Shown here: piece by piece, positions 23,756 through 32,779 of the stretch
Position numbering within the stretch: position 1 is the first letter of the stretch
Layout: every line of letters begins with the position of its first letter
Origin: CAVVDY01 sp963815775
GTDB taxonomy: Bacteria > Acidobacteriota > Terriglobia > Terriglobales > Acidobacteriaceae
Reading direction: 5' to 3'
Assembly: GCA_963815775.1 (NCBI GenBank)
Contig: CAWFIB010000025.1
Span: 62,001-126,000 of the forward strand
Length of the DNA: 64,000 nucleotides
Notes under the pieces: model-generated
The model's input: the letters and a program-made list of their open reading frames with translations, nothing else
Told to the model about the DNA's origin: nothing
Databases searched by the model: none
Program-made: the position numbers and the translations under genes

Positions 23756-24867
23756 CGCAAGGCCTCGGCGGATGTAGTCAGGCGTACCTCTTCGGCGAAC
23801 TCCCAGATGTGGCGGCAGAGCTTATCGACCGTCTTGGGAGTGGGCCGCGGAGCCTGGCGCTCGCGAAGCTCGGCAGACTTCTTCTTGAACTGGAGGAGGC
23901 GCTTCGACTTTTCGGCAATCAGCTTCGCAAATCGGCGATCGGATTCGGCCCGCTTGTAGACTGCTTCGAAGACGCGGGAGACGTGCTCCTCTTTATGGCA
24001 GACGAGCAGGAGATCGCTTCCCGCCAGGAGGGTTTGGATGGCGGCTTCTTCAATCGGTGCCGCCGAAAGCACTCCACCCATTTCAAGATCGTCGGAGACG
24101 ACCAGCCCGCGAAAGCCGATCTTCTTCTTCAGAATGCCGGTGATCCACTTCTTCGACAGCGAGGCAGGCAGCTTGTCTTGGGTCACCTCAGGATAGGAGG
24201 CGTGCGCCACCATCACCATCGGGAGGTTCTTCCGGAGCTCCCGATAGGGACGCAGGTCCTCTTTCCACAGCTGCTTCCAGGGCTTATCGATGGTTGGCAT
24301 CTCGAGGTGGCTATCGAGGGCGGCTTCGCCCAGGCCAGGGAAGTGCTTTCCGCAGCCCAGGACGCTGGCCTTGCTCAGGCCGCGGAGGAACTCGCGCGCA
24401 AAGCGGGCCGTGAGCCTGGGATCGTCGGAGACGGTGCGCGAGGCGAGCACCTTTTGTGACGGCGGGAGGCGAAGATCGACGCAGGGTGCGAAGTCAGTGT
24501 TGAAACCGAGAGCGCGGACCTCCTCGCCGATGAGCCTGCCGAACTTGCGGAAGAGCTGGGGCGAGCGGGTTGCGGCGACGTCGGCGACGGCGGGGACTGG
24601 GGCGATGGCATCGCGCAGCCGGTCGACGCTGCCACCCTCCATGTCGACGCAGAGGAACATCGGCGTAGGCACAGCTTTTTGCGCATGGCGCAGCAGAGCA
24701 TGGACCTGCGCGGCTTCTTCGACGTTGCGTTTGAACAGAATGATGCCGCCGGGACGCAAGCCGGCGAAGGTCGAACGCAGCTTGGCGGAGACGTCGGTTC
24801 CGTCGAAGCCCATGATGAGCAACTGTCCTATCTGCTGGCGAAGGTCGAGAGGGTCACGGGAAGGCAT
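23752..24867 (-). CDS. nagZ: Beta-N-acetylhexosaminidase, GH3
   Basis: Removes GlcNAc from muropeptides. A 371-residue single-domain GH3 enzyme. Markers: GQLLIMGFDGTDVS, FLCVDMEGGSVDRL, the catalytic-loop motif KHFPGLGEAALDSHLEMP (Asp-x-His acid/base pair), and the nucleophile region VVSDDLEMGGVL. The Leu in KHFPGLG is an allowed variant of KHFPGHG. No signal peptide, so cytoplasmic, which fits recycling. ATG 24867 gives the expected N-terminus; an in-frame extension to 24924 is unlikely. First gene of the nagZ-anmK-SBP-ymdB run. Confidence 0.93.
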   Translation of the reverse strand: MPSRDPLDLRQQIGQLLIMGFDGTDVSAKLRSTFAGLRPGGIILFKRNVEEAAQVHALLRHAQKAVPTPMFLCVDMEGGSVDRLRDAIAPVPAVADVAATRSPQLFRKFGRLIGEEVRALGFNTDFAPCVDLRLPPSQKVLASRTVSDDPRLTARFAREFLRGLSKASVLGCGKHFPGLGEAALDSHLEMPTIDKPWKQLWKEDLRPYRELRKNLPMVMVAHASYPEVTQDKLPASLSKKWITGILKKKIGFRGLVVSDDLEMGGVLSAAPIEEAAIQTLLAGSDLLLVCHKEEHVSRVFEAVYKRAESDRRFAKLIAEKSKRLLQFKKKSAELRERQAPRPTPKTVDKLCRHIWEFAEEVRLTTSAEALR

Positions 24868-24916
24868 GGTGCGATCGTGAAACAAAGAAGTGTACCGCGA
24901 ATGGCAAGAAAAAGAC

Positions 24917-25075
24917 TCAACCACGGATTGCCACGGATCTACACGGATCAGAAAAGACTAGAAATCTGAGGAAAAAAGCTCGCCACGGATTCATACGGAT
25001 GGCACGGATCAGGAGAGGCAAGAAATCAAAAGAACAATCTGGTCCGTGTTATCCGTGCAATCGGTGGCTGCTCTT
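24917..25075. repeat. CCACGGAT/CACGGATC repeat block
   Basis: Words such as CCACGGATTGCCACGGATCT, CACGGATCAG (twice) and, reversed, GGTCCGTGTTATCCGTGC. It is the same family as 15313-15530. It fills the space between the nagZ start and the end of the ABC exporter gene; no gene here. Confidence 0.7.
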
Positions 25076-25112
25076 CGAGTTTTTGCCTTTTCCGCTCCCC
25101 GCGGTTTCCTGT

Positions 25113-26984
25113 CTAAACCGGGTTGCGCAGCTCGGGCTCCTCGACTTCGGCAGTGGCGGCTGAGGTTGGTCTCTCCTCAGGTTCGCCGCCTTCGCCGGGA
25201 GCGAGAAACAGATTCTGCTCCAGGCCGTGCTGCCGGGTATAGAGGTCGTAATATCGCCCGCCAAGATCGTAAAGCGACTCGTGAGTGCCACGCTCGACGA
25301 TCTGTCCCGCTTCGACCACCAGGATCTGGTCGGCGCGGCGAATGGTCGACAGACGGTGGGCGATGACGAACGTGGTGCGGCCCTGCATTAGGTAGCCTAG
25401 GCCCTGCTGAATGAGCGTCTCGGATTCGGAATCGAGGCTGGAAGTCGCCTCGTCGAGGATCAGGATGCGTGGATTGGCCAGGATGGCGCGCGCGATGGAT
25501 ACGCGCTGACGCTGGCCCCCGGAAAGCTTCACCCCACGCTCGCCGATGATGGTGTCGTACTTCTGATCGAACTTCTCGGCGAACTCGTCGACCCGCGAGA
25601 TTCGGCAGGCCCGCAGGATCTCTTCTTCCGACGCGTCTGGTTTGGAGAACGCCACGTTCTCGCGGATGCTGCCGTCGAACAGGAACGAATCCTGAAGGAC
25701 CATGCCAAGCTGCGTGCGATAAGACTCGAGGCGCACCTTAGCGAGATCGAAGCCGTCCACCACGACCCGGCCGGAGTTCGGTTTGTGGAAGGCGGCGATG
25801 AGTCCGATGATGGTCGACTTACCTGAGCCGGAAGAGCCGACCAGAGCAGTCACCGTCCCCGGGCGCGATTCGAACGAGATGTTGTGCAGGACGGTCTTCT
25901 TTGCTTCATAGGCGAAGGTTACATCGTCAAAGGCAATGTCTCCTTTGATCGGTGGCAGCACGACGGTGCGCTCTGGATCTTCGTTCTCCGGAGTTTCGTC
26001 CAGCAGCTCACGCGTGCGCTCCAGCCCGGCGATCGCTTCGGTGATCTGGGTGCCGATTCCGACGACCTGAAACAGCGGCGCCGCCAGGTAGCCCAGGAAC
26101 ATGGTGTAGGTGAAGAAGCCGCCCAGCGTGAGCTTGCCCGCCAGAATCTGCCGCGTGCCCATGAACATGACAATCGCGCCGATCATTCCCATGAGCATGG
26201 CCGAAGAAAGGCTCATGACCGAGGTTGCGGTGAGCGTTTTGAAGACGTTCTGAAGCAGGCGTTCGACGCCCAGGCTGAAGACGGCGTGCTCACGGTCTTC
26301 GGCGTGATAACCCTTGATGACGCGCACGCCGCCGAGCGATTCGGTGAGCCTCCCGGTTACCTCGGCGTTGATTTTGCCGCGCTCGCGGAAGATGGGACGG
26401 ATGATGCGGAAGGCCTTACGCAGTCCTACGCCGAAGACCAGCAGGAAGCCGAAGGCGATGCCGGTCATGACGGGGCTGATGTGGATCAGAACGATAAAGG
26501 CAATGACGGCAGTCATCAATCCGCCGACAAAGTCGACCAGTCCAGTACCAATCAGGTTGCGGACGCCTTCGACATCGCTCATGATGCGCGAGACCAGCAT
26601 GCCGGTTTTGTTGGCGTCGTAATAGGAGACCGACAGACGGCCCACGTGCTCCTGCACCCGGCGACGCAGCTCGGCGATCAGGCGCTGGGCAGCCTTGGAC
26701 AGCGTCTGGGTAAGGGCAAATGAGGTCAGACCCTGAATAATGGTGGCTAGCAGTACGATCCCTACCAGAGGATAGAGAAGTTTCACCTGGCGCTTTCCGA
26801 TTACGTCATCGACCAGATATTTCGTAGAGGCTGGCAAGACCAGGCCGGAGACCCGGTTGATGACCATCAACCCCAACCCCAGCGCGAGCAGGGCACGGCG
26901 AGGCCGGAGCAGCGACCAGATTTCGGGCAGGGCCTTAAAGACCGCGGTCTTCGGCTTCGCAGCTATTTCGGGGGAATGCGCCAT
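25113..26984 (-). CDS. ABC exporter, fused permease and ATPase (MsbA-like)
   Basis: A 623-residue half-transporter. The six-helix membrane domain covers about residues 30-320 (LALGLGLMVINRVSGLVLP; TGMLVSRIMSDVEGVRNLIG), and the ATPase follows: Walker A GSSGSGKSTI, Q-loop LGMVLQDSFLFDG, signature LSGGQRQRVSIAR, Walker B ILILDEATSSLDSE, and the His switch VIAHRLSTIRR. It probably works as a homodimer. Lipid or drug export is possible; the sequence does not say which. The C-terminus has an acidic tail after the ATPase. A single gene, transcribed away from the Crp/Fnr gene. Confidence 0.92.
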   Translation of the reverse strand: MAHSPEIAAKPKTAVFKALPEIWSLLRPRRALLALGLGLMVINRVSGLVLPASTKYLVDDVIGKRQVKLLYPLVGIVLLATIIQGLTSFALTQTLSKAAQRLIAELRRRVQEHVGRLSVSYYDANKTGMLVSRIMSDVEGVRNLIGTGLVDFVGGLMTAVIAFIVLIHISPVMTGIAFGFLLVFGVGLRKAFRIIRPIFRERGKINAEVTGRLTESLGGVRVIKGYHAEDREHAVFSLGVERLLQNVFKTLTATSVMSLSSAMLMGMIGAIVMFMGTRQILAGKLTLGGFFTYTMFLGYLAAPLFQVVGIGTQITEAIAGLERTRELLDETPENEDPERTVVLPPIKGDIAFDDVTFAYEAKKTVLHNISFESRPGTVTALVGSSGSGKSTIIGLIAAFHKPNSGRVVVDGFDLAKVRLESYRTQLGMVLQDSFLFDGSIRENVAFSKPDASEEEILRACRISRVDEFAEKFDQKYDTIIGERGVKLSGGQRQRVSIARAILANPRILILDEATSSLDSESETLIQQGLGYLMQGRTTFVIAHRLSTIRRADQILVVEAGQIVERGTHESLYDLGGRYYDLYTRQHGLEQNLFLAPGEGGEPEERPTSAATAEVEEPELRNPV

Positions 26985-27145
26985 TCAACCTACGCATTGG
27001 ATTCCGGCGGAAGCAGGCTCGACGCGGAAAGTCAGGTAGCTTAGTTAGAGCCCTCACGGTAGGGCAGGGCATCTATTAAGTGAATGACACCTTCGGGGGA
27101 TGAGAAACAACGCCTCCTGGGTGCGCATAGCATAATGGCCGTTGA

Positions 27146-27162
27146 GCAATAGGAATTATTGC
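27146..27162 (+). promoter_or_regulatory. Inverted repeat GCAATA-N5-TATTGC, possible operator
   Basis: Perfect 6-bp arms with a 5-base spacer, 53 bases before the Crp/Fnr start and in the divergent region shared with the ABC exporter. Size and spacing suit a dimeric regulator, perhaps autoregulation. It is not a canonical FNR or CRP box. Confidence 0.4.
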
Positions 27163-27215
27163 CAAAACCGGTGCAACCCCGGTGGTAACATTGTGGGTAA
27201 TTGACGGAGGGAAAT

Positions 27216-27929
27216 GTGGGGTCACCTTATGGCTTCGAGCTGGTAGAGAACTGCGTCATATGCAAATTGCGTAGCGACAGTTTCTTCTGTTCCCTTCCAA
27301 AGCCCTCGTTAGAAGCGTTCGAGAAGGTCAAATATACCGCGTCCTATCCGGCGGGCGCGATCCTGTTTGTGGAGGGTCAGTCGCCGCGCGGAATTTACAT
27401 GCTCTGCAAAGGCCGGGTCAAGATGTCGACGACCTCAGCCGAGGGTAAGACGCTCATTTTGAAAATTGCGCAACCGGGCGAGGTGCTAGGAATGCACGCC
27501 ACGGTTTCGGGCAATGCCTACGAAATTACCGCCGAAACCGCGCAGCCTTGCCAGTTGAACTTTATCAAGCGTGATGACTTTCTGCGCTTTCTTCAGGAGC
27601 ATGGCGATGCCTGTCTGAAGGCGGCCCAGCACCTGAGCCGCGACTGCCAGAGCGCGTATCAGCAGATTCGCAGCCTGGGACTATCGCACTCCGCGCCGGA
27701 GCGGCTGGCCCGCCTGCTGCTGGAGTGGACTGCGGCCAGCCCCGACAAGGCCGAGCCCAAGGTGAAGCTGGCGCTGACCCACGAAGAGATTGCGCAGATC
27801 ATTGGAACATCTCGGGAAACCGTCACCCGCGTGTTGGCGGACTTCCGCAAGCGGCAGATTGCGGTACTCAAGGGTTCGACGCTCACCATCCGCAATAAGG
27901 CGGTTCTGGAGAGACTGGTAGGCGCATAG
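27216..27929 (+). CDS. Crp/Fnr family transcription regulator with a cysteine set
   Basis: A 237-residue regulator: N-terminal Cys motif, cyclic-nucleotide-type beta barrel (YPAGAILFVEGQSPRGIYML), and a C-terminal helix-turn-helix (THEEIAQIIGTSRETVTRVL). Cys13, Cys16 and Cys25 form C-x2-C-x8-C, and Cys112 (AQPCQLNF) sits where FNR has its fourth iron-sulfur ligand, so a redox or oxygen-sensing cluster is possible. In FNR the first three are closer together. GTG 27216 is chosen because GGAGGG is 4 nt upstream; a TTG at 27201 overlaps that site. The inverted repeat upstream may be its own operator. Confidence 0.88.
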   Translation: MGSPYGFELVENCVICKLRSDSFFCSLPKPSLEAFEKVKYTASYPAGAILFVEGQSPRGIYMLCKGRVKMSTTSAEGKTLILKIAQPGEVLGMHATVSGNAYEITAETAQPCQLNFIKRDDFLRFLQEHGDACLKAAQHLSRDCQSAYQQIRSLGLSHSAPERLARLLLEWTAASPDKAEPKVKLALTHEEIAQIIGTSRETVTRVLADFRKRQIAVLKGSTLTIRNKAVLERLVGA

Positions 27930-27933
27930 CCTG

Positions 27934-28203
27934 TTATCGGGTCCCTTCAGTCTTTTCGCGCCGCAGCTCTTCCATCACCGACGTGATGAGTTCTTTTGCG
28001 TCGGTAATCCCCTTCATCACGATCTGGATGTCCATGGCAGGTTTGCCCGGCTGGCGAGCGCTTTGGCAATAGACGCCGTGCTGGCCAACCATCGTCAGGG
28101 CATCGGTCAAGGTGTCGAGGGCCACAGCCAGGCGCCCTCGCGGTTTGCCCATCATGAACTCGTAGTGGTCCAACTCATCTCGCTTTTCGTCCATCACGCT
28201 CAT
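27934..28203 (-). CDS. Small conserved-looking hypothetical protein (89 aa)
   Basis: Starts MSVMDEKRDELDHYEFMMGK and ends MEELRREKTEGTR; a mixed charged, probably helical protein with no signal peptide and no recognised domain. A -10 hexamer TACAAT ends 7 nt before the ATG and there is no ribosome-binding site, pointing to a leaderless message. It ends 4 bases from the end of the convergent Crp/Fnr gene. A longer in-frame extension upstream of the ATG exists but reads as non-coding. Confidence 0.55.
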   Translation of the reverse strand: MSVMDEKRDELDHYEFMMGKPRGRLAVALDTLTDALTMVGQHGVYCQSARQPGKPAMDIQIVMKGITDAKELITSVMEELRREKTEGTR

Positions 28204-28210
28204 GGGCTCG

Positions 28211-28216
28211 ATTGTA
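28211..28216 (-). promoter_or_regulatory. -10 element TACAAT, probable leaderless start
   Basis: On the minus strand TACAAT is followed by 7 nt and then ATG 28203. Confidence 0.4.
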
Positions 28217-28281
28217 ACTTCAGCGGCGGCAGTGAATAATAGAGCGACCGGGTAGATTGACACCGTGTGGGGAGGACAAAG

Positions 28282-28815
28282 ATGAATCCGAGCCGTTGGC
28301 GTGGGCTGATGTTGGTGACGGTTGTGGCAATGTCCGCCATGATGGTGGCGCAGCAGAAGCCTCTGCTGAGTCCTCCGGGAGAGGCGACCGTCAAGTTTGA
28401 TGACGGCAAGACCATCACCATCAAGTACAGCCGTCCTTCCATGCGAGGCAGAAAGATTTATGGAGGGCTGGTTCCCTACGGGCAGGTTTGGCGCACCGGC
28501 GCGAACGCTGCCACCGGCTTGACCACGGACACCAATCTCGACGTGGGCGGCACTACGGTTCCGGCGGGCAACTACACGCTCTACACGATCCCGGGCGACA
28601 GCTCGTGGCAACTCATCATCAACAAGCAGACCGGACAGTGGGGGACCAAGTACGACCAGTCGCAGGACCTGGCGCGCATACCCATGAAGTTTGGCCAGCT
28701 TCCGGCAGGGCTGGAGATTTTTACCATCTCGCTCGACAAGACGGGCGCAAAGTCTGCGGTGCTGAAGCTTGACTGGGAAAACACAACCGCCAGCGTGAAC
28801 ATCAGCGAGAAGTGA
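28282..28815 (+). CDS. DUF2911 domain protein, exported
   Basis: A 177-residue protein with an N-terminal hydrophobic segment (GLMLVTVVAMSAMMVA) followed by the DUF2911 core: KYSRPSMRGRKIYGGLVPYG, VWRTGANAATGLTTDTNLDV, and VPAGNYTLYTIPG. The family is common in Acidobacteriota and Bacteroidetes and has no known activity. ATG 28282 follows GGAGG with 7-nt spacing. Confidence 0.88.
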   Translation: MNPSRWRGLMLVTVVAMSAMMVAQQKPLLSPPGEATVKFDDGKTITIKYSRPSMRGRKIYGGLVPYGQVWRTGANAATGLTTDTNLDVGGTTVPAGNYTLYTIPGDSSWQLIINKQTGQWGTKYDQSQDLARIPMKFGQLPAGLEIFTISLDKTGAKSAVLKLDWENTTASVNISEK

Positions 28816-29000
28816 GCCAGGGTTTCGGTTATCCAAATTGCAAACCCATCGCAACTGCTTGTTCACAAAACCCCAGGCGCACCAACAGACGTACGACGAA
28901 AGTTGAGTAACAAAAGAGCGCCCCGCACGAATATTCGATGCGCCCGGGCGGTTTGTCCAGTACTATAGCCTGACTCTCATTTGGAGAAACTTCCCTTTAC

Positions 29001-30506
29001 ATGAAATCCTTGCGCCGCGGGTGCCGACGCCTATCCTGGTTGTTTGTTTTGCTGGCGTGCCCGGCGCTCTGCCTGGCGTGTGAACAGATTCCTGCGGGCC
29101 AGACCGTCTGGATTCGCCTTACGGCTCCGGTGTCGACCTACAGCGCCAAACTCGGCGATCTGATTCACGGCGTGGTCACCGACGAGGTAGTTTGTGGCGG
29201 CGAGACGGTGATTTCCTTAGGCGCATCGGTACAGGGCACGGTGCAATCGGTGAGGAAGGTGGGGCTTGGCTTCCGTCACGAAACGGCGGCCTTGAAGTTC
29301 GAGATCAACCAGATCGAGGTCACCCCCGACACCACGCTGTTTGTTATCGGCGATGTAGCCGAGATTGACAACGCGCGTGAGGAAGTTTCCAACGGCGTAG
29401 TGCACGGCATTCGCAGCACCAATACTCTACAGGGAACGATCACCAGCCGGTTCAAGTATTTGCCGAGACTGAATCCCTATCCCGACATCGGGCTACTGGT
29501 CTTCAAGGCTACCTTCCCCATATTTCCCGAGCCGGAAATCTACCTGCCGGCGGGAGCGGACATTGAAGTAAAGCTGGCTGCGCCGGTGATCAACCCGCCC
29601 TCGATCGGGACCGCCGAAACTACGCAGATCGACGCCATGAATCCGGTGGAGTTGCGCTCGTTGGTGGCCTCCTTGCCTGGGCGCTCGACTACGGAGAGCA
29701 TGATCACCGCCGACGTCGTGAACTTTGCGTTTATCGGATCGCAGGAACAGCTTGCGTCAGCCTTCGAGCACGCGGGCTGGCAGACGGCGGATCCTATCAA
29801 TCGCCACAGCATTATGCGGAACGTCTACGCTTTTCTCAAGAATGCCAGCTATCCCAACGCGCCGATGCGCCCGTTTCTGCTGGATGGGCGAGATCCGGAC
29901 ATGAACTGGCAGAAGAGTCTGAACACCTATGCCCAGCGCGACCACATGCGCGTGTGGGAGTGGGAAGGAACGGCCAGCACCGGCCCCATCTTCCTGGGCA
30001 CTGCCACGCATGACAAGAGTGCTGGCATTTCGTTCAAGCGCCGTCAGTTTGTGCACCACATCGACGTGAACATCGACGCCGAGCGCAGCAAGGTCATTCG
30101 CGACCTGCGCGCGGCGGGATGCGTGAAGGCGGTGTATTTCGTGCCGCGCAGCGGTATTGCCCCTTCCGGCTTTAACTCCATCGGCGACCCGATCACCACC
30201 GACAGCGCGATTGCCGTGGTGGAGCTCAAGAACTGCCACGCTGTCGTCCCGCAGCTCGCGTCTGATCCTGAGCCCGCTCCGTTCAAGCCCGGCAACGTTG
30301 TGTTCCGTTATCTGCGTCGTGATGTGCTGACGGTGCGAAGCGATCTCTTGCGGGCGAACATGATCTACGCCACCTACGATGTGCTGCGCATGGGCTTGCA
30401 CGCCTGGAAGCACCGGGGAAGCGCGACGGTTGCCGGAGCGGCCCCTGAAAAGCCGAAGCCGGACGAAACCCACACGTCTGAGTCTGTTTCGGGGAGTATG
30501 CCGTAA
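29001..30506 (+). CDS. Exported protein with LssY_C domain
   Basis: A 501-residue protein. Signal-like N-terminus (LSWLFVLLACPALCLAC), then a beta-rich region with VWIRLTAPVSTYSAKLGD, a second similar segment (ADIEVKLAAPV), and from about residue 235 the LssY_C region: ADVVNFAFIGSQEQLASAFE, AGWQTADPINRHS, PMRPFLLDGRDPDMNWQKS and HHIDVNIDAERSKV. LssY_C is found in membrane phosphatase fusions and alone in acidobacteria; its role is unknown. Cys residues at the signal end (LACEQ) make a lipoprotein possible. It precedes the tol operon but has its own gap of 141 bases. Confidence 0.75.
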   Translation: MKSLRRGCRRLSWLFVLLACPALCLACEQIPAGQTVWIRLTAPVSTYSAKLGDLIHGVVTDEVVCGGETVISLGASVQGTVQSVRKVGLGFRHETAALKFEINQIEVTPDTTLFVIGDVAEIDNAREEVSNGVVHGIRSTNTLQGTITSRFKYLPRLNPYPDIGLLVFKATFPIFPEPEIYLPAGADIEVKLAAPVINPPSIGTAETTQIDAMNPVELRSLVASLPGRSTTESMITADVVNFAFIGSQEQLASAFEHAGWQTADPINRHSIMRNVYAFLKNASYPNAPMRPFLLDGRDPDMNWQKSLNTYAQRDHMRVWEWEGTASTGPIFLGTATHDKSAGISFKRRQFVHHIDVNIDAERSKVIRDLRAAGCVKAVYFVPRSGIAPSGFNSIGDPITTDSAIAVVELKNCHAVVPQLASDPEPAPFKPGNVVFRYLRRDVLTVRSDLLRANMIYATYDVLRMGLHAWKHRGSATVAGAAPEKPKPDETHTSESVSGSMP

Positions 30507-30618
30507 GCCTCAGGGCAGTTGATCACAGGTGTTGTTACCCTTGCGGCCCGTGATGCGGCCCATGCGTTACTCTCAAGGAACCTTGCAACACCTTCCTTTC
30601 TTCCTCGCGTCAAAACCT

Positions 30619-30624
30619 TATAAT
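30619..30624 (+). promoter_or_regulatory. -10 element TATAAT before tolQ
   Basis: Perfect TATAAT, 23 nt before the tolQ ATG; -35 unclear. Confidence 0.45.
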
Positions 30625-30647
30625 CGAACGAAGGCTGATCGACCCGA

Positions 30648-31364
30648 ATGAATTCTTTTTGTGCGCTGCTTGCTTACGCGATTGGTGGCGAAATAACAAG
30701 CCTGATTCAGACCAGCGGTCTGGTCGCCAAGGCTGTGCTCGTCATCCTGCTTTTCTTCAGCGTGGTGTCGTGGGCAATCATCTTCGCCAAATGGGGATTG
30801 TTCCGCCGCGCCCGCCAGCAGAGTAACCGGTTTATCCGCGCCTTCCGCAAGTCGCAGCGCATCCAGGACATTTCGACAGTGGCCGAGCAGTTCAAGCCGA
30901 GTCCCCTGGTAGCGGTCTTCGAAGGCGCGTATGAGGAGCTACGCCGCCAGGCGCCACTGCCGCTGCGAATGCCGGCCGTACAGCGCGCCACACAAATCGC
31001 ATCCTCCGAGGAGCTGACGCGCCTGGAGAGCCGTTTGCCCTGGCTGGCAACGACCGGGGCGGTTACACCGTTTATCGGCTTGTTCGGCACGGTGTGGGGC
31101 ATCATTGACGCCTTTCACGGATTGGGCATGGCAGGGGCGGCAACCCTGCGTGCGGTGGCGCCGGGCATCTCCGAAGCGCTGATTACCACCGCCGCCGGAT
31201 TGTTTGCCGCGATTCCCGCGGTGATCGCCTACAACATGTTCATGCAGCACATTCGCGAATTCGGCTCCCGCATGGACGACTTCGGCCTGGAGCTGATGAA
31301 CGAGATTGAACGAGCCCAGGCAGGCAGCGTGCGGCCGATGCCTGAGGTTGTGGAGCGGCGGTAA
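30648..31364 (+). CDS. tolQ: TolQ/ExbB-type proton channel protein
   Basis: A 238-residue inner-membrane protein with three helices: VLVILLFFSVVSWAIIFAKW near residue 30 and, after a cytoplasmic loop, TTGAVTPFIGLFGTVWGIID and LITTAAGLFAAIPAVIAYNM. With TolR it forms the proton-driven motor of the Tol-Pal system. The first of six tol-pal genes in order; its stop overlaps the tolR start. Named TolQ rather than ExbB because of the tolB, pal and cpoB genes that follow. Confidence 0.92.
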   Translation: MNSFCALLAYAIGGEITSLIQTSGLVAKAVLVILLFFSVVSWAIIFAKWGLFRRARQQSNRFIRAFRKSQRIQDISTVAEQFKPSPLVAVFEGAYEELRRQAPLPLRMPAVQRATQIASSEELTRLESRLPWLATTGAVTPFIGLFGTVWGIIDAFHGLGMAGAATLRAVAPGISEALITTAAGLFAAIPAVIAYNMFMQHIREFGSRMDDFGLELMNEIERAQAGSVRPMPEVVERR

Positions 31365-31792
31365 TGGCATTTACCAGCCCGCAAGGCCGCACCCAGAGTT
31401 CGTTGTCGGACATCAACGTCACGCCCTTTGTGGACGTCGTGCTGGTGCTGCTCATCATCTTCATGGTGACCGCGCCAGTCTTGCAGTCGGGCATCGAGGT
31501 GCAGGTGCCGCGCACGCGAACCGTGAAGCAGATTACTGAAGAGCGGCTGGTGATCAGCATCAATCGCCAGCAGGAGGTCTTTCTCAACAACGATCCGGTG
31601 AACATCAACGAGATCGCGGCGAAGCTCCACGAAAAGATTCGCGACCCGGAGGGACAGGCGATCTATGTGCGGGCGGATGAGAATGTTCCCTTCGGCGCAT
31701 TTGCTACGGTGATGGATGCGGTGAAGAGTTCGGGAATCACCAACGTGAGCATCGTCACCCAGCCGCTGGAAGAGCATGGCAGCCGACGCTGA
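31364..31792 (+). CDS. tolR: TolR/ExbD-type protein
   Basis: A 142-residue protein with one N-terminal helix carrying the proton-path Asp (DINVTPFVDVVLVLLIIFMV) and a periplasmic domain (IYVRADENVPFGAFATVMDA). It partners TolQ. It overlaps tolQ and, at its 3' end, tolA by 17 bases. Confidence 0.92.
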   Translation: MAFTSPQGRTQSSLSDINVTPFVDVVLVLLIIFMVTAPVLQSGIEVQVPRTRTVKQITEERLVISINRQQEVFLNNDPVNINEIAAKLHEKIRDPEGQAIYVRADENVPFGAFATVMDAVKSSGITNVSIVTQPLEEHGSRR

Positions 31793-32573
31793 TATTTTCG
31801 ATGGCGACACCAGCCTCCGCAAACCTCTGATCGGCTCCTGCGCACTGCATGCCGGGATCGTAGTTTTAGCGATTTTTGGATATCTGATTCCGAATGGGCG
31901 CGGCGAAAGTTGGGGGGGCACGAACGGCGGAGGCGGCGCAATGAGCGCCACGCTGGTGAGCAGCGTTCCTTTGCCGGCGCCGTTGACGCCGACGGAAAAC
32001 GTGCTGGCCAACGAGTCCAAGGGTATGTCGCAGTCGCTACCTTTGGAAGAGCCGAAGCTCGAAGACCTGAAGGCGATTCCGATTCCCGAGAGCAAAGCGC
32101 CGCCAAAAAAGCAAGAAAAGCGCGAATCGACGGAGAAGAAGCCGCCCAAGCAGGTGGCGAAGGCAGAAGTCAACAACCAGATTCCTTTTGGACAGGGCGG
32201 TCCGGTCAGCGGTCCCTATGGCTCGTTCACTTCCGGAGCAACGAAAGGAGGATTTGGATTTCAGGGCGGCAGCGGAGATTTTGGCAGCCGCTTCGCCTAT
32301 TACGTCGATATCGTGCGGCGGAAAGTATCGGAAAACTGGCTTAAATATGAAATAGACCCTCGCATAACCGACGCCCGGCGCGTCTACATATATTTTGAGA
32401 TCACTCGCTCGGGTCAGCCGGTGAATATCAGGGTCGAACAGTCGAGCGGCATACCTTCCCTCGATCTGTCTGCCGTACGGGCCCTACAACGTATCGATAC
32501 TTTTGGACCGCTACCCACCGGCTATAACGGAAATTATGTGTCGGTGGAGTTCTGGTTCGATTATCGGCGCTGA
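31776..32573 (+). CDS. tolA: TolA-like / TonB C-terminal domain protein
   Basis: A 265-residue protein with one inner-membrane helix (SCALHAGIVVLAIFGYLIP), a Glu/Lys/Pro-rich linker (KAPPKKQEKRESTEKKPPK) and a C-terminal TonB/TolA-type domain ending VSVEFWFDYRR. Position three in the tol operon argues for the TolA role, linking the TolQR motor to Pal and TolB. It is shorter than enterobacterial TolA and lacks the long helical stalk. Start ATG 31776 is within tolR. Confidence 0.85.
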   Translation: MAADADIFDGDTSLRKPLIGSCALHAGIVVLAIFGYLIPNGRGESWGGTNGGGGAMSATLVSSVPLPAPLTPTENVLANESKGMSQSLPLEEPKLEDLKAIPIPESKAPPKKQEKRESTEKKPPKQVAKAEVNNQIPFGQGGPVSGPYGSFTSGATKGGFGFQGGSGDFGSRFAYYVDIVRRKVSENWLKYEIDPRITDARRVYIYFEITRSGQPVNIRVEQSSGIPSLDLSAVRALQRIDTFGPLPTGYNGNYVSVEFWFDYRR

Positions 32574-32779
32574 CTTTTGCAACAGCGCTTGGTATGGTCG
32601 AGTCTTGCTAAGCGGCACGGTTGCAGCGTGTCTTAACGAGCTTCCTATTGCGCTCGAGCGGGACGTACCCCGCAAGGCCTTAGCCGTTCGAGTTGCCGAG
32701 TGAAATCGGCTTGGAGCCCAACCAAGAAGTTTGCGGCGCAGCAAGGGATGCGGCCGCTTTAGGTGTGTTTGGACTTTTC

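Noticed and set aside
22655..23959. 434-codon plus-strand frame
   Set aside because: It lies opposite anmK and the end of nagZ, both with clear catalytic motifs, and encodes no domain.
23752..24867. NagZ inactive because KHFPGLG lacks the second His
   Set aside because: The family motif allows Leu there; the acid/base Asp-x-His (DSH) and the SDDLEM nucleophile region are intact.
28204..28866. Upstream extension of the small minus-strand gene to about 310 codons
   Set aside because: Most of it is antisense to the DUF2911 gene; only the part from ATG 28203 has a promoter-like element and protein-like composition.
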